Assembly: GCA_964019695.1 (NCBI GenBank)
Contig: OZ026524.1
Coordinates: 66,614,223-66,678,222 of the forward strand
Direction of reading: 5' to 3'
DNA length: 64,000 nucleotides
From: Loripinus fragilis
Taxonomy: Eukaryota; Mollusca; Bivalvia; Lucinida; Lucinidae
Shown: positions 33,155 through 44,952 of the stretch, piece after piece
How the letters are laid out: each line of letters begins with the position of its first letter
Numbering within the stretch: position 1 is the stretch's first letter
The notes under the pieces: model-generated
Databases searched by the model: none
What the model was told of the DNA's origin: nothing
Seen by the model: the letters and a program-made list of their open reading frames with translations, nothing else
Translations under genes and position numbers: made by a program

Positions 33155-33480
33155 TACATCTATGTGTCTTGATCCACATCTGAACTAAGGGTGAGGTTGG
33201 CACTGTGAAACTGGTTTAAGCGCTCAAGTAAAATATTTTACTTATGTTTCCAGGGCGGTACTTTTGCGGATCATTTGTGTTAATAATGTCTTGTGTTTGT
33301 CATGTTTTCGCGTCTGTTTATTGCTGTCGCGTGGTCACCTGCTGGGAAAGGGCTGACCTCATGGCTCTTGTTTGGGATGTTTAATTGTGTTTCTGTCACT
33401 TTCCCATGTGGTATCCTGAGTCAGGTGTGGTACTTGATTGTATCGTTTCCAAATCTTTGTCGCCATTCTTACTTAGATAT
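33155..33480 (+). mobile_element. Penelope-like tail, coding strand plus
   Basis: Complete tail unit: TATGTGTCTTGATCCACATC, AAGGGTGAGGTTGGCAC, AAACTGGTTTAAGCGCTC, GGTCACCTGCTGGGAAAGG, CTTTCCCATGTGGTATCCTG, AGTCAGGTGTGGTACTTGAT. A chance open frame of 130 codons overlaps it but encodes nothing recognisable. Confidence 0.8.
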
Positions 33481-33984
33481 ATTTTCTGGCCAAATATGTA
33501 CCCTAGTTGCTGCCGTTGTTAAAACACAAAGAGTGTTTAGCTCATATGGTGGCTTCTTAGCTTGTGTAACACTGGAATCCCAATTCAATAAGAGCGCAGA
33601 GAAAATGTTGATATACAAGAAGGATAGCCTGATATACTACACTCAATGGTCACATCGAGCTTGGAACACTGGTAGATCAAGTTGATGTAACAACATGTAA
33701 CAACATGTTAAGAAATGTATAATAAGAAGACGTGTTTAAATGAATTTCTGACAATACTAAGCCTTATAAAACCCAAGAACTGATTTTGAAACGTCGGTGA
33801 ATTTGTTCATTGGACTTAAAGACCTACTGAAAAACTCTGAAACACTCACGTTTTGCTTTATATACATTTACCAGTGAACACAAGTTTTATTAACTAATTT
33901 CACCTGCAGTAGATTTTCTTAATATGATGACAATGGTTGTAGGAAATTAAGTGATTTGCTTTAACGGTTCCAAATTTAAGCCTT

Positions 33985-34515
33985 ATCTATAAATGAGAGG
34001 GTTTGGGCCTGATGCTGTGTCTGCTGTCAGGCCCGCAAGGGTTTAACTATTTGATGTCTTTTGCTACGGTATTCAGTTGTATGTTCTTTTGAGTCTTTAT
34101 CTTTGTTTTATCTCCTTTTTGTATCTTGATTTATATGTACTTGGAGACGAGTCATGGATAAGTTTGGGATCTTTCATGCGAACCAAACATATATGTGTCT
34201 TGATCCACATCAGAATGAAGGGTGAGGTTGGTACGGTGAAACTAGTTTAAGCATTCCAGTAATTTTCTTACTGACCATTCCAAGGTGGTATTTCTTTTGT
34301 GGATCTTTTTATGTGTTTTTCTTTGCTATATTGTCTTGTCTGTGTCATGCATCCTTGTGTTCACCGGTCACCTGTTAGGAAAGGGTTGACTTCTTGGCTC
34401 TCCTCTATTTAATGTTTTTGTGTATTTGTCACGTTCCCATATGGTATCCAGGCTCAGGTGTGGTAATTGATTGTATCCAATCCAGAACTTTGCCTCATTC
34501 ACTACTTTGCATTGC
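33985..34515 (+). mobile_element. Penelope-like tail, longer copy, coding strand plus
   Basis: It extends further upstream than the other tails: GGCCTGATGCTGTGTCTG, GGCCCGCAAGGGTTTAAC, TTATCTCCTTTTTGTATCTT and GATTTATATGTACTTGGAG correspond to the region just after the RT stop codon of the copy at 48.6 kb (GGACCTGATGCTTTGGCTG, TATCTCCTTGTTATATCTTG). The standard tail unit then follows to about 34515. Confidence 0.8.
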
Positions 34516-34839
34516 ATACACATGTCAGACGCATGAAGCATTGAAGCTTTTACATCATCCATAGAAGAGCAACGAAATGAAATTCTAATTAATCTTATTT
34601 TTTTTAAAAAAAACTTGTATTTACTTAACATATGAAATTAGCAATAATTGTTGCACAAATTAACCGTTACACGTACTCTACGTGTTGGCTCACCAGGATT
34701 CAACTTTTGGCTTTCATTCCCTCCAGTGTTCCAGTGGCGATGTGAAATGTCAGAGTAAGCGTTGTTTCTGTTAACTCTTCATCCTTGAACCACCATGGTT
34801 TTACCTATGATTCCTTTGTTGTCTGTGTTGAATTATTGA

Positions 34840-35215
34840 TGAGTTGGAAACCTCCACGTGGTCCATTCAAATGCATGCTTTAGAACCACACCGAAAGTGA
34901 GGATTGGGACTGAACCCTCGTAAAGTTAACTTAATTCCACTAGAAACGCATTACTGACCGTTCAAAGTTAATGCTTTGTTGTGGTTACTTGCCGTTCTGT
35001 GTTATCATTTCATTGTCCTATTTAAGCTGTAATTTGTTTTCAGTAAGTACGTTTGAATTCAGAGCCACCACCTGTTTGGAAAATAGCTGCTTACTAGGTT
35101 CATCATATGCCATCTGTTTACTCCAATCAATCTCGTTGTGACTCTTTTACCTTGTGGTTTTATGGGTAGGGTTTAGAAACTAATTGTACCTGTTCCTGAC
35201 ATTGCTTTGCTTAAT
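34840..35215 (+). mobile_element. Highly diverged Penelope-like tail
   Basis: The order of landmarks is preserved with many substitutions: CACGTGGTCCATTCAAATGC, GAACCACACCGAAAGTGAGG, ATTACTGACCGTTCAAAG, GAGCCACCACCTGTTTGG, GGGTTTAGAAACTAATTGTA, CCTGTTCCTGACATTGCTTT. This implies an older insertion than its two neighbours at 33.2 and 34.0 kb. Confidence 0.5.
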
Positions 35216-35564
35216 TTCCAAGTAAATAAATATTTAGATGTATGAAATCTTCATTCTGAATCAAGTTAATACAGATTTATTCAAGGTTCAATCTGCTGTA
35301 CATTACTTGAAATTTTGATGAGATGAACGTGTGATTTCAATTTAAATTAAGAAAAAAGAGATGGATTGGTAGAAATAGTTTTGCATTCAGACTTTGACGC
35401 GATGTACTTTGGCTACACAGCCACAACAAAGTAATTAGCATACATGAAACGGGGGGGGGGGGGGGGGTTGACAAAGAACAAGACTTCCGTGGAAGTTGGT
35501 GCTGCATCCACTGGGGGAAGAGAGACAAAGTCATTGGGCCTTTCTTAATAAATCATATGATTTA

Positions 35565-35950
35565 GGTCAATGTCTCTGAACCAACACAGGATTTTGAGGA
35601 GATGCCTTATGCACGCTTTGGTGGTTGTAGACACAATATTGAACGAGATCCTGAAGGTTAATATAAAAATGACAATGTCAATGGAGCTTGAAATTTAAGT
35701 CGAAGTCATCAGATTAAGATGCGTGCTGACGCAAGATGTTGAGGGGATGCCTTATGTTTGGTAAGCATTATGGTTGATGAGAGCACAAGGGTTGACAATT
35801 CTAGCAGTAAGGGTTGACATACAATTATAAAAATACTAGCCATTGGAGCTTGTAAAATATAGGTCAAAGTCACTGGTTTAATGTGCTAGCCAGTTCAGCA
35901 TGTCGAGCAGATACTTTACGGCAGTTTGATGATGGTATGCATTAAAATAA
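35565..35950. repeat. Imperfect tandem repeat, period about 160 bp
   Basis: Three diverged units share (G)GTCA(A/G)(T/A)GTC, a GATGTTGAGGGGATGCCTTA-like word (GATTTTGAGGAGATGCCTTA; GCATGTCGAGCAGATACTTT) and GGTGGTTG / GGTTGATG / GATGATGG. A run of about 17 G lies just upstream at 35451-35467. Confidence 0.55.
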
Positions 35951-36504
35951 AAATCACATTTGATGCTCTTTTATTAAAATAAACTCTTACTTTTTGCCTT
36001 AGGACTTGTTCTTTACAAGTTAGAGACAAACGAAAAGTGCCAGGTTTCCTCAGTCGTTACTGCCAGGTTTCGTTAGTCGTTCCGTGTACCTGCATTAATT
36101 TTGTTATTCTTGTAAAATAAAAGTATATTGTGTAAATTGGGACCAGTAGTTTTCACGCCAAATATGAGTAGTTGCATTGTATAATCTTTGACATATGGGC
36201 CTCATCATGAGAAAACCTGGTTTTGCGGACATCTAACAGGTCAAACACAAACTTGGCTGTGTAGCTATAGACAAATAAGTGTTTACATGTATATATATAT
36301 ATATATAAAATTAACTGATCAAAGAGATGTCCAATAAAAACTGAATTGGTGAATTACACATACAGAAAACAAATGCGCAGATCAGTTGTGATTCAACTGG
36401 GAAACTGATAAAGCATTGAAACAGCGACAATTAGCCTAATCGCAAGACATCTTGTTTTCGAATTTCGAATTTTCCAACTTTCTCTGTTGGGCGTGAATTG
36501 ACCT

Positions 36505-36720
36505 TCTAAGCTTCAAATTAAAAATAGATCAATTCTAGCAGTAAATTGTTGAGTAATAATTCACTGTTTGGAGGTCAGTTGTAAAGAAGATCAAATCATG
36601 AGCGCACAGCACGAGTGATTTATCTTAGTACAACTGACCGACAAACAGTGAATTATTACTCAACAATTCACGCAATAGAGCTGATCTATTTCGATTTTAA
36701 CATACAATAAACGACGAAAA
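36505..36720. mobile_element. 216-bp palindromic element
   Basis: Inner arms TTGTTGAGTAATAATTCACT, GTTTGG and GGTCAGTTGTA pair with TACAACTGACC and CAAACAGTGAATTATTACTC across a loop of about 45 bases. Weaker matching continues outward through AAATAGATCA / TGATCTATTT. Confidence 0.75.
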
Positions 36721-37119
36721 TACTTTTGCACTCTTCTGCTTCTTACAACTTCTCGCCATTGCACTGAGGAAATCCTGCCAATACTTGGATTGTGTCGTAT
36801 ATATTTACATGTATAAGTTACGTCTTTCCAGCGTAAAACAACGTTACACTGTCTAACGCCATGAGTGACGTCATTTTGCAGTAACAAATGACGTCAGCTA
36901 GCGCGCGTCATCCTCGCGCTTTCAAAGCTGTGAATTACTGTTTGATATATCACGTTTTAGCATTGGCTTTATAGGCGAGGTGTGTTAGAATCTTGAAATA
37001 AGATATTAAACTTTAAAAATTGTGTTGACCAGCATGTTAGGACACATCTAATCAGCGCCTTTTTGTTTACACATTTCAAAATGCAGGTTTTCTTATGACG
37101 TGGCTCATATATGAATTTG

Positions 37120-37490
37120 CATATATATGTATGTTTTGTGTATGATGTTGTACATCATTTTAAACAACACAATTCATAGGGGTAGAATCAAGATGGAAAT
37201 AAAAAAGGTAAGAAAGACAAAAGTACAAGTATTTTAATGCATCCTGTGTAATGTTTTTTTTACATTTGAAATCGATGCAGCTGGTAAATATCTCAGTTCA
37301 AAATGTCTACTGTAGACTTTGCGTTCAACCATGCTATCTGTGAAAGTATTCAAATAGATCTATGACAATTCTGCACACGACAGTTTGACTCATTTTAATA
37401 GTCACAATTTATTTATTCTGTAGGTCGAATTAAGTACAATCAAACATTAGATGGCATTACATGCAAAACGTATCTATCTATCAATCTATT
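37120..37490 (+). repeat. RepT repeat, copy 2 (short)
   Basis: Matches the inner half of RepT copy 1: TTTTGTGTATGATGTTG, CATTTTAAACAACACAATTC, TTTACATTTGAAATCGATGC, AGCTGGTAAATATCTCA, TGTGAAAGTATTCAAATAGA and TTCTGTAGGTCGAATTAAG, ending in a short TATC run near 37470. Confidence 0.65.
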
Positions 37491-38524
37491 TCCGCTGCCT
37501 TCCCATATCGGATACGCTATCAATTGTCTGTGTGTCTGTCTGTATGTTTGTCTGCTGCCAAAATTTGAAGGGGTACTGAGATGCCTTTTTAGCATAGAAC
37601 TAGCATACGAAAACCCAAAATACAATATACAAAAGTTTAAACACAAAAGACAAAAGTAAAAAGCTGAAAGTTAAAACGCAAAAGGCAAAAGACAATAAAG
37701 GAAAGAAACCTTTCTGAAGACAAAATTTAAAACACAAAAGGTAAAACACAAAAGATGAAGTAAAAGGGCCAAAGATAAAAGTCAAATGAATAAAAAAAGT
37801 ATATAAGTACACATATAGCCTTGCAATATAACAATTGTCTGTTCACACCACCACATTAGACAGACAGACAGACATGTAGATAACCCCAAGACTTTATAGG
37901 GTGGTGGGTGGGTATAGGGTAGGCAATGGAAAACAGCTTTATGTACAATAGCAGAATCTAGGGTGAATAGCCCCTCCCTGGTGATTTCGACCACTGTCCG
38001 TTCTAAGGCATTGATTATGTTATTGTTAATTCATTATTCCTTGTTGCTCTTATTGTGTGTGGGGTTATTGTATTGTCTTCTGATTCTGTGGTGAAGTTCG
38101 CAGTGATTTTACACATGTAGTTTTGCAGTCATTTTGCTGAGGAAAAAAGCCAGAAAACTGACTGATTAACTTTGAATGCTTTCTTGCTGTCGTGTGACTG
38201 TCTGTGTACTGTGTCCCGTCATCATAGTGATTATGGAATTTCCTTGTAATACTTACTTGTTTTCTTATACAGACAAAAAAAAAACACACAGACTGACAGG
38301 CGGAAAGACACACAGACAGGCAGACAGACATACCGACAGGTAAATAAACTCAAGCATTTTTTGTATCGGGTTGGGGGGTTGTAGATATAGGGTAGACGGT
38401 AGAAAAAATGCATTTAGGCAAACAGAAAGGTAGATAAACCCAAGAAATTGATATCGCAGTGGGTGTGACGTTTGAAATCAGCATTAAAACTGACTGACAG
38501 ACTGACATAAAGATAACCTCCAGT
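37491..38524. repeat. Microsatellite-derived sequence with repeated ACAG/GATAAAC blocks
   Basis: No gene. Three related blocks are seen: ACAGACAGACATGTAGATAA and CCCCAAGACTTTATAGGG with GGTATAGGGTAGGCA (37.86 kb); AGACATACCGACAGGTAAAT and AACTCAAGCATTTTTTG with ATATAGGGTAGACGG (38.33 kb); GAAAGGTAGATAAACCCAAG (38.42 kb). They look like repeated duplication of a microsatellite flank. Confidence 0.45.

Positions 38525-38594
<70 letters not shown>
38525..38594 (+). repeat. (GATA)n microsatellite
   Basis: About 17 uninterrupted units. It is the complement of the TATC array at 31.83 kb and sits at the corresponding end of an inverted RepT copy. Confidence 0.95.
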
Positions 38595-39240
38595 CGTTTA
38601 GCCTTTAATGCCATCTTATTTTCTATTGCACTGCATCAGATCTAGACCTACAGAATGTAATCTCAGAATTAGTTTCTGTAACAATTTAAATGGGTCGATA
38701 TAAATGGATCGAACTATTATAGTCAGTCGAACTGTATTATATTGAATAGTGCTGGGTTTATGTGACTACCTTCACAGTGAGATCCCACTATGTAGCATAA
38801 TTAAACCTAAGGCCTCCAGTAGACTTTTTGACTGTGATAGTTACCGGCTGCATCAATTTCAAATATATAAAAAATCTAACATTACGACCGATGAATTAAA
38901 ATACTTATACTCTCGTTCTTCTTTCCTCGTTTGTTCTCCATCTTGGCTCTACCTTATGAATTGCGCCGTTTGAAATGTGCAACATTGTACACAAAGCAGA
39001 AAACTCAACATACAAAAAGGACATAACACAAAACACAATGTCACATATAGGCTTCCGTAGTATACGGTTAGGAGTTTCATGAAATGCACGCACGTTTGAT
39101 CGGCACAAAAAGCTTATTAACTCTTTAGCAAATTATGAATAAAACCTGATTTCCCTTACTTAGCAGATGAAATAGCCGAGCCACGCCTAGATATGAATAT
39201 TAAAGTTGCCGCCTTTACAGTAAGCTAAAGTCAAGTTATA
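38595..39240 (-). repeat. RepT repeat, copy 3, inverted
   Basis: Landmarks of copy 1 occur in inverted order: ATTGCACTGCATCAGATCTA, TGAATTGCGCCGTTTGAAAT, ACAAAACACAATGTCACATA, TAGGCTTCCGTAGTATACGG, GCCGCCTTTACAGTAAG. With copy 1 it forms a 6.6-kb-spaced inverted pair. Fragments of overlapping open frames are not conserved between copies and are unlikely to be coding. Confidence 0.65.
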
Positions 39241-39582
39241 CGATTTAGTGCGGTTAAAATAGAACAGGGGGAAATAACACGTGCTTATCTGTATCTCGTG
39301 TCAATATAGATAGTGTAGATGTTTTATTTTTATGCGTTGAATTTCCATGTCACTCACTAACCGTGTAACTTTGCAACAGCCAGGGCTCACCCTGCCATTA
39401 GCCAGTGTAGCCTTTTGCTACAAAAATTGTAGAACGGCTACTAAAACAAATGATTGGCTTCAAGTACACTCTAGGTGGTTAAAATTACAGATTTGCAAAA
39501 ATGTGTATTTTGATCAGCTTCTGGATATTTTAAAATGTCTTTTATTGTTCCTTTACTCTTTAGAAATGTGCCATTATAAATA

Positions 39583-39785
39583 CTGTAAATTCGGAAATTA
39601 TCGCGAGGGTTTTTCGCGAAATTGCGAAGTTTCGTGAAAATAAAATCCTCGCGAAAAGGCGAAATTATTCTGTCATTTACTGATGAAGGTAAATCAAGTC
39701 ATATTCGCGAATTTTTTCTTCGCAAATTTGACTTTTAACGCTATTCGCGAAAATAAAATTCTCGCGAAAAATTCCGAATTTACAG
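39583..39785. mobile_element. MITE-C, copy 2 (TTCGCGAA-rich, TA target)
   Basis: Clean TIR: CTGTAAATTCGGAAAT at the left, AATTCCGAATTTACAG at the right, flanked by TA (39581-39582; 39786-39787). The interior is dense in TTCGCGAA / CTCGCGAAAA words like copy 1 at 26.57 kb. Confidence 0.85.
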
Positions 39786-40329
39786 TATAGAGTTACAGAA
39801 CAATTTCTTAACACACCTTTTTGACTAAAATGTTGGCTAAAGTCAAAGTCATTTGGCTACAACTTTTTCCATTTGGCTAAAATCTTGGCTACAACAATTT
39901 CTGATTCGGGGTTATCCCTGAACAGCCCTGGTTTTTCAAAAATATAATGTGACATAAAATACTTAAAAGTAAATTTTAAGAGTTACGTGTGTAATACCTG
40001 ACATATTTACATGTGTTATTTTCAAGAGTGTCACTTTCATTGTTATTTGTAGGCGTGCTATTAGTTTTATAACTTTACAAACAATGCGATATGACATTTT
40101 GGACGTGGTAAGCCTAGGATCACAGGTAACTGACGAATTTTGAGAACGGCAAACAGGTGTATTACACTAAAACAAAAGACAGCACAGTGTTCAGCCGTTT
40201 TGTTATCTGTTAGATTAGCATTCATTATACATGTCCCGCCTACTATGATTCGTACATGTATCTAACTACAATAACATATTTACCAAACACACTCGAACAC
40301 CTTTTATCCCTATTCCACACAGGCCATGA

Positions 40330-40650
40330 ATCGCCCGAATCGCCACGAATTGATTTTTTTCATTCGAGGGGATTCGTAAGGTTTCATTTAATGTTTTTTC
40401 TCCAATCGTGATGTGCTACGAGTCAGTCCCGATTCAGGGATACGATATCGTTTCGAATACTCGGGGGAAACCGCTCAATTCGGCTGGAATCGCGCAAGAA
40501 TTCATTACGGTTGGCAAAATAACATTAGAACATGCTGCACGAAAGTTAAGAAATCAATTACGAATCAGTTAAGAATATGCCGAATGCAGCACGAATTGGG
40601 CACGAATTAACAGAAATCCGCGACGATTCGCAAGATTTTCTCTCACGATA
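40330..40650. repeat. Third CGA/ACGAAT array with about 10.5-bp steps
   Basis: CGA, CGG or CGT words recur near 40336, 40346, 40365, 40375, 40407, 40418, 40430, 40443, 40454, 40462, 40472, 40481 and 40491. Later ones sit at 40561, 40581, 40592, 40602 and 40621, with GAA at the missing steps. It is looser than the array at 3.9 kb but uses the same motifs (CCACGAATTG, CCCGATTCAG, GCACGAATTGGGCACGAATT). No TTAAAGCCCC terminus was seen beside it. Confidence 0.6.
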
Positions 40651-40859
40651 GTTATAAAAAGGCCCATACATGCTTCGGGGCATCAGTTCCAAAATGAATG
40701 TTCCTCGTAAAGCAGCAGTAGAATTGATCCTGCAGGTTGAGTGTTGAAAAAGGCTTCTTATATAGCTAGAAGAAAACAACTACGTTAAAGTCGAGAGGCC
40801 CTGACCAAGACTCTTTGACTTGGAAAAATATGGCAGTTCGCCATGGGTAAAATCACCAG

Positions 40860-41010
40860 CCAGGAGCTACTGACGGATCCTGGTGTTTTTCTTAAAAGCG
40901 TTTAGGGTGCCAGTATTTCTAACTGTCTGAGGAAGAGTGTTCGACAGCATAGGCGCTGAACAAGAGAACGTTCCATCGTATATTGTCGTACGTAATGCAG
41001 TACGCTAATG
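40860..41010 (-). pseudogene. LINE ORF2 C-terminal fragment
   Basis: The minus-strand translation reads TALRTTIYDGTFSCSAPMLS, then NTLPQTVRNTGTLNAFKKN before a stop. This matches the LINE C-terminus pattern (FSxSAPxLWNxLPxxVRxxxTLxxFKK), with W changed to S. The LINE 3' untranslated region may continue toward 40660. No RT remains. Confidence 0.65.
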
Positions 41011-42111
41011 AAAACGTCAACTGACTCTCTAATGATCAACTCCATAGATTATTTGCAAATCGTAATACACAATTAAATATGAATCATTGGTGCAAATCTT
41101 ACGCAGATTTTGACCTGAATTAAAACCCTAAAAACTCGGTCGGTTCATTCATTTACATTAATGGATATATATGTGTTGCGGGCAACCTTTTTGATTGTTA
41201 ACGATAATCACTTCCAATATTGCACTTGTCCTTCATTAAATGGAGGATCTTACACGAGTGCTCATAATTATCGAATTTATTAAACAAGCTGGGGAAAACA
41301 GATAAATGCGAGGCTTGCCGAGCATTTTATCTCTTTTTCATAACGAGATTAATTAATTCAATTATACAAGAGCACGAATGTTAGATTATATTCATCGTAT
41401 GGCCATGGTGACATTAAGATTACATTGAAATCTCATTTCTGCCGTAAAAAACGTTAAAATTAAATGCCATTATGTACGCAACGTTGTTATGGACGTCATA
41501 ACGTTTCTTGTAAATCTGTAGACCACTAGTGATTTATCGATTATATTGCATGGCCTTATTTCACCCCAGACGCGACGTCATGTGATAAACAATTTAACCT
41601 AGGTGGGACATTTTAAAAGGGTTAACTTGGGTCTGATATAGATCCTGTGGACATATACTAAGCAAAAGAAAAAGGTAACACACATTGCCTCTAAGAGGTT
41701 ACCTTGAAAACTGATCTCAAAACAATGCTGTGATGTCTTTTGTTGTATGGCAGACATCAGGCATCCATATACACTTAGTGGTTGGACCATGGTTTTCAAT
41801 GCAGAAAGCTAAAACAACGACTGACAATGCATCAAGCCAGTGCTTCCTGGGGCTTAGCATGACCAATCTGATCAAATAGAGAATCTTACATGAATCTTAC
41901 AACCAAACTAACATGGCTTTAAAATCAAAGATTAAACGCCAGATAGAGACTCCAAAGAACCTTACAAAGTTTCTCAAAAATTTCAGTCCAAGTCTTCTGT
42001 ACCAACCAAAACTACCTTATGTATTCTATATTTCTTATTGTTCGTTCAGAAGAAGAAGTAAAGTGGAAAGGATATCTTATATGTTTCTCCATTTCTGACA
42101 CAAAAAACAAT

Positions 42112-42702
42112 AATGAGTATGGCAGGTGAGCCTAAAAGCATTAAGAATCTCAGATCAGGTGACTTAATAATACAATGTACCAAGCAAATCTCACGAGACA
42201 AATTTTCTAAAACTTAAGAATTTTTGTGGACTGAAATGCTCCATAACTCCCCCATGAATCCTTGAACATATCAATGGATATTGTTCGCTGTGCTGCCTTA
42301 AATCAGCAGAGCTGCGAACTTATCCTGGAGTTAATGGATGAACAGTGTGTTAGGGAAGTCCGTGTTTGTCGTTATGGTGTTATGAAACAAACTAACACAT
42401 TTGTATTTACTTTTAATACACCAGAGCTACTAACAGTTATCAAAATAGGTTTCATTCAGGCAAAGGCTGATGTATATATTCCTGATCCACTTAGATGTTT
42501 TCAATGTCAAGTGTTTGGCCACCACGAAAATAAGTGTAGCAGACAAGCTATGTGCTACAACTGTGGTATGCCTGAACCTTGCCCATCTGACCAGAGTCAA
42601 AGACTTGCCAGATGTGCAATCTGTTCTGATGACCACCCTGTCAACTCAATACAATGTCCACAATGGCAAATAGAAAGGAAAATCATAAAACAACAAATGT
42701 AA
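42112..42702 (+). pseudogene. LINE ORF1 (Gag-like) with zinc knuckles
   Basis: A start near 42112 gives EPKSIKNLRSGDLIIQC, the usual N-terminal strand of LINE Gag/RRM-like ORF1 proteins, then a stop near 42215. From 42262 an open frame of 146 codons carries CFQCQVFGHHENKC (CX2CX4HX4C) at about residues 79-92, CYNCGMPEPC (about 98-107) and CAICSDDHPVNSIQC (about 117-131, CX2CX3HX6C). Proteins of this layout bind the element RNA. ORF1 with these knuckles is typical of the Jockey/I (Nimb-like) group of LINEs. It is broken by at least one stop or frameshift. ORF2 endonuclease remains follow from 43.2 kb. Confidence 0.85.
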
Positions 42703-43218
42703 ACAAAACATATCATTTCAAGAAGCTCGAAACAATACGAACACTTTTACAAAGCAACAACCATATGTAACCAGGCACTTGCAACACAAATTGAGGACAA
42801 AAATACAAAAACAGATGACAACATTGCACAATATACAAAACAAAAAAAAACATCAGATAAAACTCACGAAAAACCCAAGGGAAAACAAGAAAATAGTACT
42901 TCATCTCTTTGTCCAGATCCAGCTCTTAAGCCAGCAACCCTGGACATGATCAAAATGATGAGGAGAGGAAGAAAAAGAAGAAAGAAAACAACAAACAGAA
43001 ATGGAAGAAAAATAACAAGTAAAAAAAGCTCAAAACAATCAATATAGATAATGAGGTAGCTGACATGGAGAAAGGTATTGCGGTTTTCACACTCTCTTCT
43101 TCCAGTGGTCACCTCACAAAAGGCACACTGCTACGATTACCAATAACTTAAATAATGGTAGGTTTCAATGTAACCATAATTTAATTACCCCTTTTAATAT
43201 TTTTTTCAAGTATGGATT

Positions 43219-43835
43219 TTGAACATAAAATTATACAATGGAAATATCGAGGTTTGAAACCTATTTATAATGAAGCATCTCTATTGCTCTGTGAATATAA
43301 ACCATCTGTACCTTGTTTTGAAGAGACATTTTTAAACTAGATGATAATATCTCATTAAACGATTTAAAAAAAATAGAAATATGCTCATAGTGATTGTCTG
43401 ATGCTTTCTGGTGATGCCTCAATATTTATAAAATGATCTTTCCCACAAAGAAAGATTGATTTACAAACAGAACTCCATGCAACTACTGTTTATTTCCCTC
43501 TTGACAGAGAAATAACCATATATTCCTCCATCAGCTTCTCTTAATTCCCAACACTTGGACAATTTACTGCAACATATTTATTCTATGTATATGATATATT
43601 TTGTGTTTGTCATTTTCCCATGTGGTATCCTGGGTCAGGTGTGGTACTTAATTGTATCAATTCCTGATCTTTGCCCTCTTTCTTACTTTCAATGGTCAAA
43701 ACATTCTCTGTGGTATAATAAACAATAGTTCCAGGGGTGAACTTATCGACAATTTCATTACAAAGAATGGCATATGTATTATGAATGATAAATCCTTCAA
43801 GTACAAAGTCTTTTTCATCTATTGATTTTTCTCGA
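43219..43835 (+). pseudogene. LINE ORF2 endonuclease, N-terminal part, interrupted by a PLE tail
   Basis: The translation gives KIIQWKYRGLKPIYNEASLL with PSVPCFEETFL (about 43227-43340). It continues with FPQRKIDLQTELHATTVYFP and NSQHLDNLLQHIYSMYM (to about 43598). After the PLE tail fragment (43600-43690) it resumes with NGQNILCGIINNSSRGELID and NFITKNGICIMNDKSFKY. These match the exonuclease-endonuclease-phosphatase fold used by LINEs to nick target DNA. Several stops and frameshifts are present. The tail sits exactly where the GDFNGH motif should be. Confidence 0.8.
43600..43690 (+). mobile_element. Penelope-like tail fragment inside the LINE endonuclease
   Basis: GTCATTTTCCCATGTGGTAT, CCTGGGTCAGGTGTGGTAC and TTCCTGATCTTTGCCCTC are the last 90 bases of the PLE tail. 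LINE translation resumes immediately afterwards, so the insertion point is well defined. Confidence 0.8.
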
Positions 43836-44952
43836 CGAAATGGAGTCTAACGTCGTTCAAGACCTATTTATCTTAAAATCTATTGGTTGATAAAAAAAAG
43901 CTGACCTTTCATTGGATAAGAAATTCGCATGTTTATTTTGTGAAGTAATCCTTTTTTCATTGTCTCCTACCGGAAAATATTTTCAAATACTTTGAGTATC
44001 GCACCTGCGCCGACAATGTACTTTTTAATTAGCGACCTAAATATAAGTACGAACACGCGTTTGTTTGTTTGTAAACAGGATTAATCAATAAATTGTAAAC
44101 ACAACCCACATTTTATTACCTTTATCATAATGTAGAATGAATAACCATAAGAAAGAACATTTCGAGGACAGTATTGTATATAAATATACCGTTTACTTTC
44201 ACTTCAGTTTCGCGCTGGAAGCAAACGCGAGAATCCAAGCGCTACATGTGACTTTGAGCGTAGAATATCGTAAGACTGTATGTGGTATATTCCCAACCGA
44301 ATCGCAAATGCTAGGATTTTTCTATTGAGCACAAGTTCAGACACATTTTTGAACAGAATCTATACAGATGTTAACATACAGGATACGCTAGTATTTTGAT
44401 TAAACTTTATACAATGCATTCTCTTTCATTTTTTAACACCTTTGCATAGGCCTACCCAATTTTCCGTCTTTGACTTTACTGCAAAGGAACAGCCCAATAA
44501 AGAATGAAAGTTGGATAGCAGGGGGAACCAACCCAATTGTCCTAAGAGTAGAAACAAGGATAGAGAAAAGCGCGATATCACATATGATTGTATAAGGTAA
44601 AATTGTGACAATTTCTGATGGAATTCTAATGAATAAGCAAAGATGTTAAAGTGAATAATGGGCTAAATATTTAATGATTATAAAATACTAGACCACCCCT
44701 CCAGCACCACATCCTGGCCCTCAATCATATCCAATGGTTTTTTAATTGTTGGGCATATCATGTCGGCGTCTGCATGGTTCCAATGCACTGTGATTGCAGT
44801 GTTTGTTACCCTAAGTTGTTACTGGGAAATTAAATATCTAACTTTATGCTGTTGTAGTGGTCTAAAATGGCCTTAACTTCTACGTGCAGAAAATAAAGAG
44901 CTTATGAAAAAGTATTCATCGTGGTTTGCAGGTTATCAAATTTAAAAGAGGG
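43836..44952. other. Unassigned sequence inserted in the LINE
   Basis: No gene or repeat recognised. It separates two parts of the same LINE endonuclease, so it must be later insertion(s) together with the PLE tail that follows. Confidence 0.4.

Noticed and set aside
33293..33685. 130-codon open frame
   Set aside because: Half of it is Penelope-like tail, which is non-coding in every other copy.
37791..38420. Repeated ACAG blocks resembling a CRISPR-like array
   Set aside because: The units are degenerate microsatellite flanks without constant repeat and spacer lengths, and the DNA is eukaryotic.
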